Source: Bryopsis sp. KO-2023 (taxonomy: Eukaryota; Chlorophyta; Ulvophyceae; Bryopsidales; Bryopsidaceae). Taken from it: a DNA stretch of 64,000 nucleotides. Shown here one piece after another: positions 25,101 through 36,486 of this stretch. Position numbers and translations under genes: made by a program. The notes beneath the pieces were generated by a model, which saw only the letters and a program-made list of their open reading frames with translations, had not been told where the DNA came from and made no database searches. The stretch is taken from the NCBI GenBank assembly GCA_030272585.1, contig BSYQ01000008.1, positions 3,162,001 through 3,226,000 on the forward strand, written 5' to 3'. How positions within the stretch are numbered: position 1 is the stretch's first letter; each line of letters opens with the position of its first letter.

Positions 25101-25484
25101 TAAAATTTCTGACAGACAGATCCCATCTAATGAAACGATATCGAACTGGCTACATGCATTTGAGAATGGCTCGAACACCACACACACCACAGACTTCCGA
25201 TCTTTTTTTTTTTTTTGGAAGAGGCCAGTCATGGCAATAGGAATGTTCACCCAAAAGTAGTTCTCGAAAGCAATATTTTTGGACTGAGCGGCGGGTGCTG
25301 GGTGATGTTTTCAGGCAGAGCTTCTCCTGTGGATTTGGACGACTGGATGCTGGAGTATTTGGAAAATGAACCCATCCGAATCGAGCTGGTGAAAAAACTC
25401 TCAAACCTTGCTCAGCCTTTCAAATACGAAAAGAGTGAGGTCCTCGCCACTCTGGGCGACGAGTTCTCCAAAAACACAAAATAG
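22175..25484 (+). CDS. Gamma-glutamylcyclotransferase-fold (AIG2/GGCT-like) protein
   Basis: Eight exons join in phase to 352 aa: 22175-22179, 22231-22294, 22591-22733, 23113-23269, 23805-24034, 24465-24547, 24836-24949, 25222-25484. The middle has the GGCT fold signature. A small glycine loop LAIGSNAGPEQL precedes a strand-rich core (GVLHDFDVVYAPLLSSYGSC, then GASVGIFVTYLTDPLMERM). The core ends in NTTEGAYDLCEL, where Glu of 'EG.Y' would be the catalytic acid. Relatives cyclise gamma-glutamyl amines or peptides to 5-oxoproline. Here the N-terminal extension (about 110 aa) and the C-terminal region (DLDDWMLEYLENEP...) are unlike simple GGCTs, so substrate is unknown. The only in-frame Met upstream gives a first coding exon of five bases (ATGGA). 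The gene starts about 300 bp after the preceding plus-strand gene. Confidence 0.65.
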
Positions 25485-26711
25485 GAGCCAGCCGAAATTG
25501 TTTTTGAGAAAAAAATGGGGTGGGGGGGGGAAGTGGGTTGGAAAGATGCCGTCTGGTATAAAACTGAAAAAAAAACGTGTGGAGACGTATGTATATATTT
25601 TTTTAGTATTTGTTCTTTTCGGGAAGAGGAAGGGTGGGTTGGTCCATGGTGTTTGAAAGGAGTCCATAATGATTCCTATTTTTTATTTTTTATTTTGGGG
25701 GGGGGGTTGGGATGGGGTGGGGTGGATGAGGACTCAAGTTTGTTGGTTATGTGTATTTTCTTTGTTACTCTGGATTGAATGTGTGTGTTTTTTACAAAAA
25801 AGCCAACGAATGAAAATGTGAGACGAGTCTAATTAAAACCTTCACTTGAAAAAGAAATAAGCGCTACCGATTGTTTGAATTGTTTTTCCGATATCTTTAT
25901 GTCGTCGTGTCCTTTTGAGAGATCGAGACTCTAAATTCAGAACCTCTTTATCTCTCTAAGTGTGTTGACTGCATTATTGTAAATGAATTGATGCCTAAAA
26001 AAAAAATGCTCCGGACATGCTCGCTTGCTTGAAAAACAAATTCGTACCACAGGGAAGACTTATGCATACTTAGAGAGGGAGTAGGATTCAAACCTATGAG
26101 TCATAGGCTATGACCTCGAGATATTGAGAAAAAAAATGAGGAAAAGTCAATCAATCAATCAAAGAGGAAAAGTCAATGTGAAGAAGAGAATCTCCTAATC
26201 AGATTCAATCTCAAAGTGGCCACCTTGCCTTTGGACCTTTGATGATGGGATTCAACAAAGCATTAAAAAAAAACCATGAAACAAACAAGAAACAAACACT
26301 TAAAAAATGATGTGAGGCTGTCATGGGGAAAAGATACCCCTCCAAGACTGTGTCGTTTTTTTGTGTGTGTGTTTTTTTGACAGAGTCTCCCATGCACGAA
26401 ATCAGAACTGAAATCAGAACAATACAACCCCCATTTTTCTCTAAGAAATTTGGAAGGAATCTTCCCATGAGTCTGATAAGACTTATTCCTTCTCCGAAAA
26501 AACTTTGTCAGACGAATCCCCAGAAAGTCCCCCTAGGTTTAGAAACCCCATTCCCAAACTTTTCAAAATTGTTGACCGAAGAAAAGAAAAAAGTACTTTT
26601 TTTTGGTGCAAAAAAGAAGTCCGAAAAAGCCAAGAATGTAACAGAATTAGCAGCAATGGGAGGTTTTACCTGTCCAGGCACCCTCTCCAAGAAATCATTC
26701 TCAGTGTGGGT
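25485..26711. other. Intergenic region between convergent genes
   Basis: T/G homopolymers near 25687-25720 and AT-rich sequence. Around 26085-26130 the minus strand has a T-loop-like GGTTTGAATCC, but no complete tRNA fold was found. No supported exon. Confidence 0.5.
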
Positions 26712-27566
26712 TCAAAACGCCTTCAAAAACCTCCAACTGAGCTCAAAAAATACGATCAAATTCACGATCCACATCAAGATTGCAACTGTGGGTGCTTTCC
26801 CCCCATTGAAGTTGGTGTATCCATAGGCAAGCATGGACCTTCTGACAAACACCAGCCTGGCCGCCCTTTCATCCAAATAAGCCGCCACCGAAGGCAATAC
26901 CCACCCAACCCACAAAACCGCGAACGACATCAGCCGTCGGCAAGGGTTTCTGGAAGGATTAGTCATTCTGTGGAAGGTCTGCTGATCATTGCTTTCACCC
27001 AGCCTCACTAGCGACGTCCCGAATTCATCCATTACTCGTTCCACTTTCCCGAAAAAGGTTTTCCATCCGCGGTCCACGAAGCAGCGATCGCACAGCGGAA
27101 GAACGAAAGCGGCGGCCGTCGACGCCGACAGCGCTTGAGCGAGCAAGTGAACTCTGAAAGAGACGGTGCACAGGAAAGGTTGGGCGACCAGGTTGACGAT
27201 CAACATCGCAAGAAGCGTCAGGTCGGCGCCAGCCGTGTGGCTACCAGCCAACTCTCCGAACTGCGATCCAACGTACGCGATTGTGATCGTCCCACCCACA
27301 CGACACGCGAACAGAGCCAAACCTCCACATCGCTTGTAGAAATCAGGCTTATTGCACAGAGCGAAATAAACGACGAGCTTTTCCACGCCGCAATAACCCA
27401 GCAGAAACAACGGCAGCGGTCGAAACCCCAGAACGCCCACGAACAAAGGTATGAGAATGATGAAAACAGGTCCAGCGACGACCGCTCCCGTTACCACCCT
27501 CCTCGACACAGTCGTCACCCACCACCATTTCCAAAACTCCTCTTCCAAGTGCTGCCTGTAATCCAT
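26712..27566 (-). CDS. Intronless multi-pass membrane protein, unrecognised
   Basis: A single uninterrupted reading frame of 284 aa from ATG 27566 (MDYRQHLEEEFWKWWW) to a stop at 26712. It has about six hydrophobic segments: VVAGPVFIILIPLFVGVLGF, LPLFLLGYCGVEKLVVYF, LTLLAMLIVNLVAQPFLC, ALSASTAAAFVLP, LMSFAVLWVGWVLPSVAAYL and PTVAILMWIVNLIVFF. A charged loop lies between the fourth and fifth. I do not recognise the family. It is richer in G+C than its surroundings and, unlike nearly all neighbours, has no intron, which could reflect recent retroposition or transfer. It is head to head with the phosphatase-HAD gene, 292 bp apart. The 27135-27956 plus-strand ORF is its antisense shadow. Confidence 0.65.
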   Translation of the reverse strand: MDYRQHLEEEFWKWWWVTTVSRRVVTGAVVAGPVFIILIPLFVGVLGFRPLPLFLLGYCGVEKLVVYFALCNKPDFYKRCGGLALFACRVGGTITIAYVGSQFGELAGSHTAGADLTLLAMLIVNLVAQPFLCTVSFRVHLLAQALSASTAAAFVLPLCDRCFVDRGWKTFFGKVERVMDEFGTSLVRLGESNDQQTFHRMTNPSRNPCRRLMSFAVLWVGWVLPSVAAYLDERAARLVFVRRSMLAYGYTNFNGGKAPTVAILMWIVNLIVFFELSWRFLKAF

Positions 27567-27858
27567 CGTAACCCGCGCGGCGTGCCTAGCCACGTTTCGT
27601 CCGAAAAGAGCGCGCAAGCATATTCATGCGAACTGTGGCAAAAGCACGTGAAAATACACGCCCCCTGTTACGTGGCTGAACAAAAAGGCCAATCCGCCCG
27701 CTGTTCTATCAGCAGCATTGTTTACGTCGCTGACCACGTGGTTTTCTACCAAAAAGGTTCCCGATTTCGGCACGAACGCCACCTCACTGTAGGAAAATCG
27801 ACATTTCAACCCCACCACCTAACGAGAAGACGAGTTCTTCGGCTCGTCGACGAGAAAA

Positions 27859-30800
27859 ATGAGAAGCGCCACCCAGGTTGTCCCCGGTATGAGTTTGCAA
27901 ATCCCAGAAGGAAAAAAAAAATCAGGGATTCGCCGTCTTTTTGGGAAGGCGGCTAATTTGCACTGGATGGCATCTGATTCTGAGTTTTCCACCCAATCAG
28001 CTGGCTTTTCATTTCCACTCATTAGTAAAGGGAATAAAGCAGATATTTTCAAATTCATTGAATAGTTACCAATCCGATCAGGCATTCGTCATGAGGTTCA
28101 GGTTTTTTTTTTTCGATTTGTGGATTTCATGCAGGGCTATTTATAGGCTGTGTGGAGACTGTTGTTGATTTTTGTGAAATCAAGAAGGGAACCCATGTGT
28201 TGGTAAGTTTCTTCCATACTGTACTTTTTTTCCATGAATGACTCGCACACATGTAAGATATATCGTTGATTTTCTTGCCTTCGCCTCTATGAGCATGGAA
28301 TTTTTACCACAGTTTGCAGCAAAAACTCCTTAATACATTATAGGAAAATATCTGAAATGGGTAGCACGTATATATGTATATGTGTATTCCTGTTTTTCCT
28401 TCAAAATATCTGTAATGGGTAGCATATATACACATACATATATTTTTTTCTATTTTCATTTCAATGCCAGCCTATCCCTCACAGAATTACCTCGTGCTTG
28501 GGTGCAGCATTTTTCATTTTGCTGGATCCGCACATAGACTGACATCAGTTTTTTCTTTCTGTTTGCGTGAAATTTTCCCAGACCATTTTGAACGAGGAGC
28601 TGGTCCCGGTGCTGGGCAATGACATTCGACACATGGTGGTGCATGCGTTGGACATGGAGGAAGCCATGCTGTTGAATCATCTGGACGATTGCATCACTTT
28701 CATCGAAAATGCCTTGTCGGAAAAAGCATTGGTTTTGGTGCATTGTTTTGCTGGAGTCTCGAGGAGCTCAACGGTGGGTTGGATGGATTAGGAAAACAAC
28801 CGATTGGGTTATTTTACCGTTAGGAAAAAATTGAAATAAAGTTGAAAAAAAAATATACTGGTCAACATGAATGTGTAAAAATAGATGTCTATATCTGTCC
28901 ATTGTATGCTGACCTTTTTATGGGCTCGCTTTCTTTTTTTTGGGCAAAAAAAAATCGGGGAAAAAAAGAGTTGATTCTGAAAAGGAGGTTGGGTTACGGT
29001 TTCGAAAAAATGAAAAAGAAAATCAACAACAAGAAACCGATCAAGATTATCGAAGAGTACCATCGCTTGCAAAGCAATCAAATTTTTTTTTCAAGTAGAA
29101 ATAAATGAAGTACTTGTTGGTGTGCAAACCACCAGGTGGTCATTGCTTACTTGATGAAAACGAAAGGCTGGACTTTCAACACCGCTTTCTCTTCTCTGAA
29201 AAAAACCTACTCCCCTGCCCACCCCAACAGTGGGTTCATCGAGCAATTGCAAATCTTCGAGAAAATGGGGTGTAGAATCGTGACATCGCATCCAGAGTAC
29301 AAAAGATGGAAATTGAAAGCGTTGGGCAACAAATTTTTATCAGGAGATTTGGTGGAAGCGTCTGACATTGAGAACGCCCCCAACGAGGAAGACGTCGCCC
29401 TGTCGCAAGTGAGGTTTTATCTTTTTTTTGTGTAATTTCCTGGTAGATAAACCGATTAATCAAGCAGATAAAAACACCGAAAACGATCGAGATTGTCCCT
29501 TTCAAAAAACAATTAAATAAAACAAAATACTGACCACCAGTTTGTTTTTCGAGATGTTTTTTTTTTTCCCTTTCCCCCAAAAAATATAAAATACACGGAC
29601 ACACATATATATATATGAAATCTTTTTTTATTTCAGGATTCTTTGTTCAGATGTCGAAAGTGTGGACGGTTGTTGGCAACTTACCAAAACCTGGCCCCTT
29701 TGAATCCCAGCGGAGACGAACCTCATAAGAGTGCATCGTCGGTTTTCGTGGAGCCTCTTAGCTGGATGAAAAATGTCACCGAAGGCGCTCTCGAAGGAAA
29801 AATATATTGTCCACAATGCAACACCAAATTGGGTTCATTCAATTGGTCAGGTGGGAAGAATATGTGAAAATTCCTGCCCCACTCCCCCCCCCAAAAAAAA
29901 AAAAGAAGAAAATAATTATTTAATTAAAACAAAATAAAAAATATATATTAACTTTCGCGAAAGCCAGCAAAGTGTAGTTCTTTGTTAGTGCACTCCGAAT
30001 CAGGAGAAAAAAAAGGAAAAAAGAAACGGTGATTTGTATTCAGGCGATGGGTTTATGGATTTCCATCCCTTGCTAAGTTCTTTTTGACTACGTTTCCTAT
30101 TTCCATGTGTGTGTTTTCTTTCTTTTCCCTTTTCTTTTCCCTTTTTTCCCTTATTTATATTTGTTTATGTTGGGTGGATGTGTCAGTTCAGGTATAAAGG
30201 ACGAATCTGGAATGTGGGTGACCCCGGCGTTTCAGCTCCATCTGAAGAATTTGGACGAAGTTTCGTCGAAGCCTGTAGAAAGCTTGAGCCATCGTGTCAG
30301 ACAACCCAGGTTTGGCTCCGCCCCAAAACAGCCAGAAAACCTTGCAAAACAAGGTAAAACTAAGGAAAATTATAATATTTATAAAAAAAACAAACAATGA
30401 ATTTAATTGAACAAGTATCTTTCGAACAATTTTTTTTTGCCAGTATTTTTTTTTCTTTAAACATGTGTACACTTCTTCTTGAAAACAGGGTGTTTTCTTT
30501 TCTTTTTGTTTTGTCATAATTTCCTTTTTTTTTATTTTTAGATTCTGGGTCACGAGGTTTCGACTATTTTATTTTCGACTGTGATGGGGTGTTGGTGGAT
30601 TCGGAGAGAGCGTCTTGCGAGGCTTTGAGGCTGGGCATTCTGGAAGCCACCGGGGTCGACATTCCGCATCAATTTCCTACAGATTTTAATGAAGTTTTTG
30701 GAATGGACATTCGAACTTGTCTGGAGCATTATGCACGAATCTATGAAAGGTGAACGGTCGCAAATTTCCACACAAGAAAAAATAATAATAATTCGGGCCT

Positions 30801-31788
30801 CGTTGACCCGTTTCATCAGATTCATCAGCTGATCAATTTCGTACGGGAAAAAATTGGAAAAAGTGTGTTCATTCCGGAAAAAAAAGTTTAAATATTCCCC
30901 CCCCCCCCCCCTTCGGCAGCAATCCACAGAAAGAACGATCCATTAAGAAAAAAGCAGGAATATCTTCCTTCTTGTTGTTTCTGTCCCCGATTTTTTCTAT
31001 TTGTTTTCAAATAAAGAGTCTTTTCAAGCTTGATTTTTCCTTGTTCTGTTTTTTTTTTTTTTTGCATTCGATGTGTGTCGTCTTTCCTATTTACAGAGCT
31101 GACTGGATGGAAGACATAGAAGCACTGCTGACTAAGGTCTCCATTGCCAAGGAGAAAGCATACAAAGAATTGACAGCGGCCGGAATTTCAGCGTTCCCTG
31201 GAGTATCCGAGTTGATCAAAAAATTGATGGCTTTTGGGGTGCCCTTTGGAGTTGGCTCCTCAGGGTCTCCGGAGAAAATCCATCACAATCTACAATCAGC
31301 AGGCCTGTCTGGTTTATTTCCTGACGATAAAATCGTGAGCGCTAAAATGGTAAGCCTTGCTTTTCTTTTCTCTTTTTGTTTTGTGTTTTTCTGCATTTTC
31401 CCGACACAAATTTGTTGAAAATCGAAATCAAAGTCGAAAACTGCACACTGGGTGGCTGTTTTCCCAATCTGAACAAGGATATGCAACAGTAGTAAGCTTC
31501 CCTGTTTTTTTTTTGGTTTATTTTTTTCATACACAGGTGGATAGAGGGAAGCCAGCGCCGGATGTCTATATTGAGGTGCTTCAGCGGCTGGAATGCACAA
31601 ACCCGACTCGGGCTCTTATTATTGAAGATTCGATAAATGGGTTGAAGGCTGGGGAAGCTGCTGGGGCCTACACTGTTGGGATAACCACCTCTTTGCCCAG
31701 AGAAAAATTGGAGCCTCATGCTGATAGAGTGATCGACATCATGAGCGAGCTAGAAATTTTTGTATCTACTGCAGATAAAAGAGGATGA
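27859..31788 (+). CDS. DUSP12: Fusion: YVH1/DUSP12-type dual-specificity phosphatase + zinc ribbon + HAD-superfamily hydrolase
   Basis: Nine exons join in phase to 549 aa: 27859-27886, 28135-28202, 28582-28773, 29136-29408, 29637-29850, 30192-30353, 30542-30749, 31097-31349, 31537-31788. Residues 1-190 form a dual-specificity phosphatase (VVPGLFIG start; P-loop VHCFAGVSRSST with catalytic Cys/Arg; PNSGFIEQLQIFEKMG). Residues about 190-300 form the YVH1 C-terminal zinc domain (RCRKCGRLLA; VEPLSWMKNV; GKIYCPQCNTKLGSFNWSG; WVTPAFQLH). In yeast and animals YVH1/DUSP12 acts in 60S ribosome maturation. The rest is a HAD hydrolase like phosphoglycolate or sugar-phosphate phosphatases. It has FDCDGVLVDSE (nucleophile Asp), GSSGSPEK (motif II), RGKPAPDVY (motif III Lys) and IIEDSINGLKAG (motif IV). 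The HAD part has no Met of its own before FDCDGVLVDSE, and the junction splice (30353/30542) is in phase. Reading through that intron would instead end the phosphatase at TGA near 30400. Confidence 0.85.
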
Positions 31789-32682
31789 GGTTGAAAACTG
31801 TGTGTGTAGAAAGATCAAAATTAGATCGATTGGCACTGATTCAGGAACATAGAATGATGGGCTCAATGCAGTTGATGAACTTTGTCTTATCATGAGAGAT
31901 GTTAATTTTTCACAACTTCTTTCTTCTCCAGAATATGTATGGTCACCTGCCTGTCTTTTTTTTCCAATCTACTGTCCCAAAAATGAGCATTTTACAGTGA
32001 GGGAATTTTGCAGTCAAATTTTTAGACAGACCCTATCAATTTGGGGTCCATATTCCGTTTGCTTAATGAAGAAAGGAGGCTGGCTATTTTTTTCCTTTTA
32101 AATGCATTTTCGTATGAAGGCTCTCAACAAATATAAAACAAACATGAACCACCCCTTCTTGAAAAAAATCCCTACTAAAATGTACTCAGAAAAAGATAGT
32201 GCTACAATTCAGCAAAATTCATCAGAAAATCTAACCTTCACTGTCATTTGAACCGGAAAGCAGTGTGTTGGAATGAATAAAATCAATACCAATGCAGCAA
32301 ATAGACAAGGTAAGATATTCTTCACAACAATATAGAAGCCACACACAATCGATTGAAATTCAAGCCTTGTTTTTTTTTATTCTTACATTGGCCAAATGTG
32401 TTTGACAAGAACCTTATTGCATCTGAACAATCAGATGCCTGCTGAAAGATCTGCCTTTTCCATAAAAAAAAGTTGGCAGCCCATCCTTTCGATTATTCGA
32501 AAGCTGTACATATCTAGTACAACCATTGCCAAGATATATGAATTCTCAAGTAAAAATTTCCAAAAACCATGATTTGAGACCATAAAACAAAATAAAAAAC
32601 AGCCTCTCTTCGCTCGCTGATTGATGCGCGAAGGTTTTATTCATGTGCAAGAAAAATCGTTCGTCTCGTAGTCGGCAAATAT
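31789..32682. other. Intergenic region between convergent genes
   Basis: AT-rich, no supported exon. It holds the 3' flanks of the phosphatase-HAD gene and of the secreted repeat protein. Confidence 0.6.
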
Positions 32683-34175
32683 CTATGGGTCGACGCTGGT
32701 GAGTGAGAAGTCAGACCTGACTCCACTGTTGTCAGTTCCTTCGGCGTTCGCGGTGCCCTTGAAGGTACCGGTCGACAAAGATGGAGTGGACAGGAAGGTT
32801 CCATCGCTGGTGGCCGCACCGCTACCGGCACCGCCGAACTGGAAGGCAGACGAACCATCCCCGACGCTGGTGCTGAACGAGCCTCCATCAACTGCGTCAA
32901 ACGTCCCAGGGATATGAGAAACACAACTCGACAGGGTCCGCACAGCAGCAAGCAAAAGATTCAAGTTGCATGACTGCCAGTTTTACAGTGGAGTTTAGTG
33001 GGATGTGGGAGGGTTGGTGTCAACTGATATCTGATGGGTGGATCATATTGCATGATATTACTCACGAGTTCGGACGTCCGCAAATCCTCCGAGAGTGGCC
33101 TGTCCGGCACCGGTGTTGCCCTGGGCGGCCACATTTTGGTTGCCTTGGGCAGCGGCGAGACCACCGTTGGTCTTGGTCGAGAGAGTGGAACCAGAGCCGT
33201 TGGAAGAAGTGGAGCCAGATCCTACTTGAGTGATTCCACTTCCAGTGATCCCGGAGCTTGAGATAATACCTGTTCAGAATCGACACAGAAGATTAGTTCG
33301 CAATGGTCCCACAGGTTAAATATACATCAGCAAAACAGCCGTTTCGCATCCGCCGTCCTTACCAGGAGTGACAGGACCAGGGATGCCAACAATAGGTCCA
33401 GGTCCGGGGATGATTGGGATTGGTACGCCGGGGACTGGAGTGGGAACTGGTGCAGGGATAGGTGCAGGGATAGGGGCAGGGATGGGAACGGGGACTGGTG
33501 CAGGGATTGGTGCAGGGATTGGTGCGGGAACAGGGACGGGAACTGGGGCAGGGATTGGTGCGGGGATTGGTGCGGGGACTGGTGCGGGAACTGGGGCGGG
33601 GACTGGGGCGGGGATTGGTGCAGGGATTGGTGCGGGAACTGGGGCGGGGACTGGGGCGGGGACTGGAACAGCGGGGACAGTGGGAACTGGCGTTCCGGGT
33701 CTCGTTGGCCTTCCGGAGCCACTGTTGCCGCTTCCTTTACCGTTTCCAGAACCGCTGCCTTTGCCGTTTCCAGAACCGCTGTCTTTGCCGTTTCCTGATC
33801 CGCTGTCTTTGCCGCTTCCTGAACCACCTGGGGCTCCGGGTCTTCCAGATCCACTGTTGCCGCTGCCTTTTCCGTTTCCTGAACCGCTGCCTTTACCGTT
33901 TCCTGAACCACCTGGGCCTCCGGGTCTTCCAGAACCACTGTCGTCGTCATCACCGTTGTCGCTGCCCTTGCCCAAAGGCCTCAAGAATTTCTTGCCTGAA
34001 AACAGAGACACCACTGAGTGTTCCACACCGAAAATAACTGCAAGACGACAGCGATTCCATAAGCAGAGCTTCCCACTGTGCAGTAACGCATCTTACCATA
34101 GGTAGACAGAGAGCGATCGGCATATGCGCAGCTGCACAAAGCCAAACACAACAGCACGCAAGCCCAGCGAGACAT
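32683..34175 (-). CDS. Secreted low-complexity protein: signal peptide, Gly/Ser-Lys/Asp region, Val-Pro-Ala-Pro repeats, Gly/Ser/Thr tail
   Basis: Four exons in phase: 34097-34175, 33363-33995, 33066-33269, 32683-32891 (about 374 aa, stop TAG). The first encodes a cleavable signal peptide, MSRWACVLLCLALCSCAYA, then DRSLSTYG. The second encodes GKKFLRPLGKG, an acidic patch, then roughly 90 residues of GSGNGKGSG-type repeats with GRPGGPGG/GRPGAPGG. This is followed by about 75 residues of alternating Pro with Val/Ile/Ala (PVPAPIPAP units). The last two encode Ser/Thr/Gly/Asn/Gln-rich sequence (GITGSGITQVGSGS; SVGDGSSAFQFGGAGS; TSVDP end). Composition fits an extracellular-matrix, cell-wall or mucilage structural protein, probably O-glycosylated. 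No enzymatic domain is visible. Codons favour C/G at third positions, as in highly expressed genes. Confidence 0.8.
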
Positions 34176-36027
34176 ATTTGCTTTCGACGAAGAAAACGTT
34201 TTTCTTGGTAGACTGTATGAGTTCTTGGCAAAACTTTTGCAAGGATACGTCCAGTGCCCCAGCGATTTATACTTACTCAGTGGCGGTACAAACGTACGTG
34301 CTCTGCACTTGCCGGGACCTCTCAATATCGGAGAGTAGCACATCTGAACGCACTACAGAATCAGCGGTGCATGACACAGTGATCGTGTGTCTCCGACAAT
34401 GCGCGGCTCGCGTCATCGGCACTCCTTGTACCTGTGTGCTTATCCGATCTCTTTTTCAATTTTTTTTTCCCCAAAATCATCAGCTGTGTACCTATGTGTC
34501 CGAGGGAGGCGACAGATAGGCGCTGGAGGATAACCGCTATAGGTCATACTCTCCCACATCCTCAAGCACAGACACCTTTTAGAACCCTTCCAGTTTTCCC
34601 ACCATAATGAGATCCGATGCGGCCACGACACCTATCGCGCTAGGCAAAAATAATGGTACTGCGCAATACTCTGAGCATGCTCTTGGGTGGAACACGCCAT
34701 CCAGTTGGGTGAAAATGATGAGGGACGAAGTACCTTTGGTGTTGGATGGGGTAGTACGGCTGTGCATTACATGTTGGATGCACAGAAGGTTGGCCAAGGT
34801 GATTGGGCCACCGTGGGTGGTGTAATTTATGCGTCGGGCTAATTTTTGCGATTGTGAAAAAATAGTGTCGCAGAAATTCAACCTACGCAAACGGAAAAAG
34901 CTACCAAGCTGTTGCGGAATCAATGCTCGAGCGTACGTGCTCCGCTAGCCGCCATTGCATCGACCACCTCCCCCCATACTCACTGAGAAAGTGCGAATCT
35001 TGCGCACTTGAAATCTTTCACGATAAAGAAAATAAGAAGTAATGGGTTGCGAATGGGTCGACTGGGGCACATAGGCTACAAAAGGGGACTCTTGCGGTGC
35101 ACTAGGAAATGAGCTAGGAAGAGACATGCACCCAGTTCAGATGCTGCACTGTTCAAAGCCTTGTTTCAAAGTTTTTTTTTTCCTCAAGTGACAAGGAACA
35201 CTTGCAATTAACTGCTAGTGAAGGGCTTGCATTGTGAAAAGGTGGCAGTTTCGAAAGGTTAGGGAAGTACTGGAACTCAGGAGCTGGGAGTAAGAGACGT
35301 CTTTGTAAAAAGTGTTGACTTCGCTGCATTAGCTATTCCAAATTTGTTCCAAATTCACTACAAGGCGAACCGCTCCATGCAGCCGGTCATGCAAATGAGT
35401 GATGCGCTTTTTGTTATTATTCTATGAATTCCACTATTTGGACAACGTCTCGACAGTATTTCTGAGTTTCTGAATTTCGAGCGTGTATCTCTGGTGTGTG
35501 GTGTCCAAAGCTGTGGATAAACACCCCATGTGTTCAAGTAGTTTTCGGAAAAACGTCGGTCTGTAAGCTTTGTCCTTGTCAAAGCTAGCTGGCTCCAGGG
35601 CTAATTTCTCAGAAAACGTATGCCACGATGGACAGAAACAAGCAGTCCTGAGAGTACCTCAGATCCTTCCATCACAAACTCTCAGACTTGCGAAAATAGC
35701 ATTCAGAGAATCATTGCTGCTGATGTATTTCAGATCCCTTTATATCCCCATTCATTCCCGTTCTGATTGTGGTGTTCAGCACTGCTGATGATGCCTGTAA
35801 AAAACAATTGCCATCAGGATCTTGCTGAAGAAGATGGCCCAACTCCATGCACATAGGAATTCCTTCTACCATCCCATTTGTCCAGTTTCTGAAGACGAAT
35901 CTGTTGGAAATTTCTCAACGTGCACGCAGGGGGGACTCGGACCGTGGCATCAGAAATCACAGAGAAACAATTGCCGCAGTTTCCTCAGCAACGGATGACT
36001 GTTTTCATTGCAAAGCTGGAGTAAAGA
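34176..36027. other. Region without a supported gene
   Basis: 5' flank of the secreted protein gene, then moderately GC-balanced sequence with several 60-115-codon ORFs on both strands (for example 34579-34923 minus, 35847-36146 plus). None is recognisable or joined by convincing splice sites. Confidence 0.45.
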
Positions 36028-36486
36028 TTGATCATTTTTTTTGGAGGGGGGTTTGCAGCAGTGTCGGACATCTGGGCAAATGCAAAAGCTTCCCCAAAAG
36101 TCCCTTTCTGTCGGGTCCATCACGTGCCTTTTGCAGCAGAAATTGACTGCAAAGGCTTGGTAAAAAGAACCCTGTTGAAAATCCCCCCCTCCCCAACACA
36201 CACACACACAGCACAAGATCCAACAGGCTTTGTTTCCTACGGCATGCCCTGGAAAGCAACCCCTCCTTTTTTTGGAATAAAAATGCACTTCAGCATCAAA
36301 ATCATTGTAACGCTGACTTTTCATTGGGAAGGGGGTCGACTTTTCCACAGTGTCAAAAAAAGGAAGGACTTGACACATGCCGAGATCCTCGATTACAAAG
36401 AGGGGTCCCTCTACAAAATCCGCCAAACGACAATGTCATGGTTCGACTGCCGCATCATCACCACCACCACCACACAGCACCAATAA
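36028..36486 (+). CDS. Possible 3' exons of an unrecognised plus-strand gene
   Basis: An open frame with acceptor-like sites at 36058 (TTTGCAG) and 36209 (ACACAG) reads SDIWANAKASPKVPF, then GFVSYGMPWKATPPFFGIKM and ends with a His/Thr-rich tail at TAA 36486. It would converge on the eL40 gene 86 bp away. The reverse strand is also open here, so this is a weak call with no family assignment. Confidence 0.25.
   Translation: MIIFFGGGFAAVSDIWANAKASPKVPFCRVHHVPFAAEIDCKGLVKRTLLKIPPSPTHTHTAQDPTGFVSYGMPWKATPPFFGIKMHFSIKIIVTLTFHWEGGRLFHSVKKRKDLTHAEILDYKEGSLYKIRQTTMSWFDCRIITTTTTQHQ

Noticed and set aside
26085-26130. Second tRNA-like T arm (GGTTTGAATCC on the minus strand)
   Set aside because: No matching acceptor stem or anticodon arm could be drawn around it.
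27135-27956. 273-codon plus-strand ORF
   Set aside because: Antisense shadow of the membrane protein. Its product is Arg/Gln/His-rich, while the minus strand encodes clean hydrophobic helices from an ATG.
33368-34105. 245-codon plus-strand ORF rich in GTGAG/GIGAG repeats
   Set aside because: Antisense of the Val-Pro-Ala-Pro repeats. The minus-strand gene has a signal peptide, splice sites and a coherent C-terminus.
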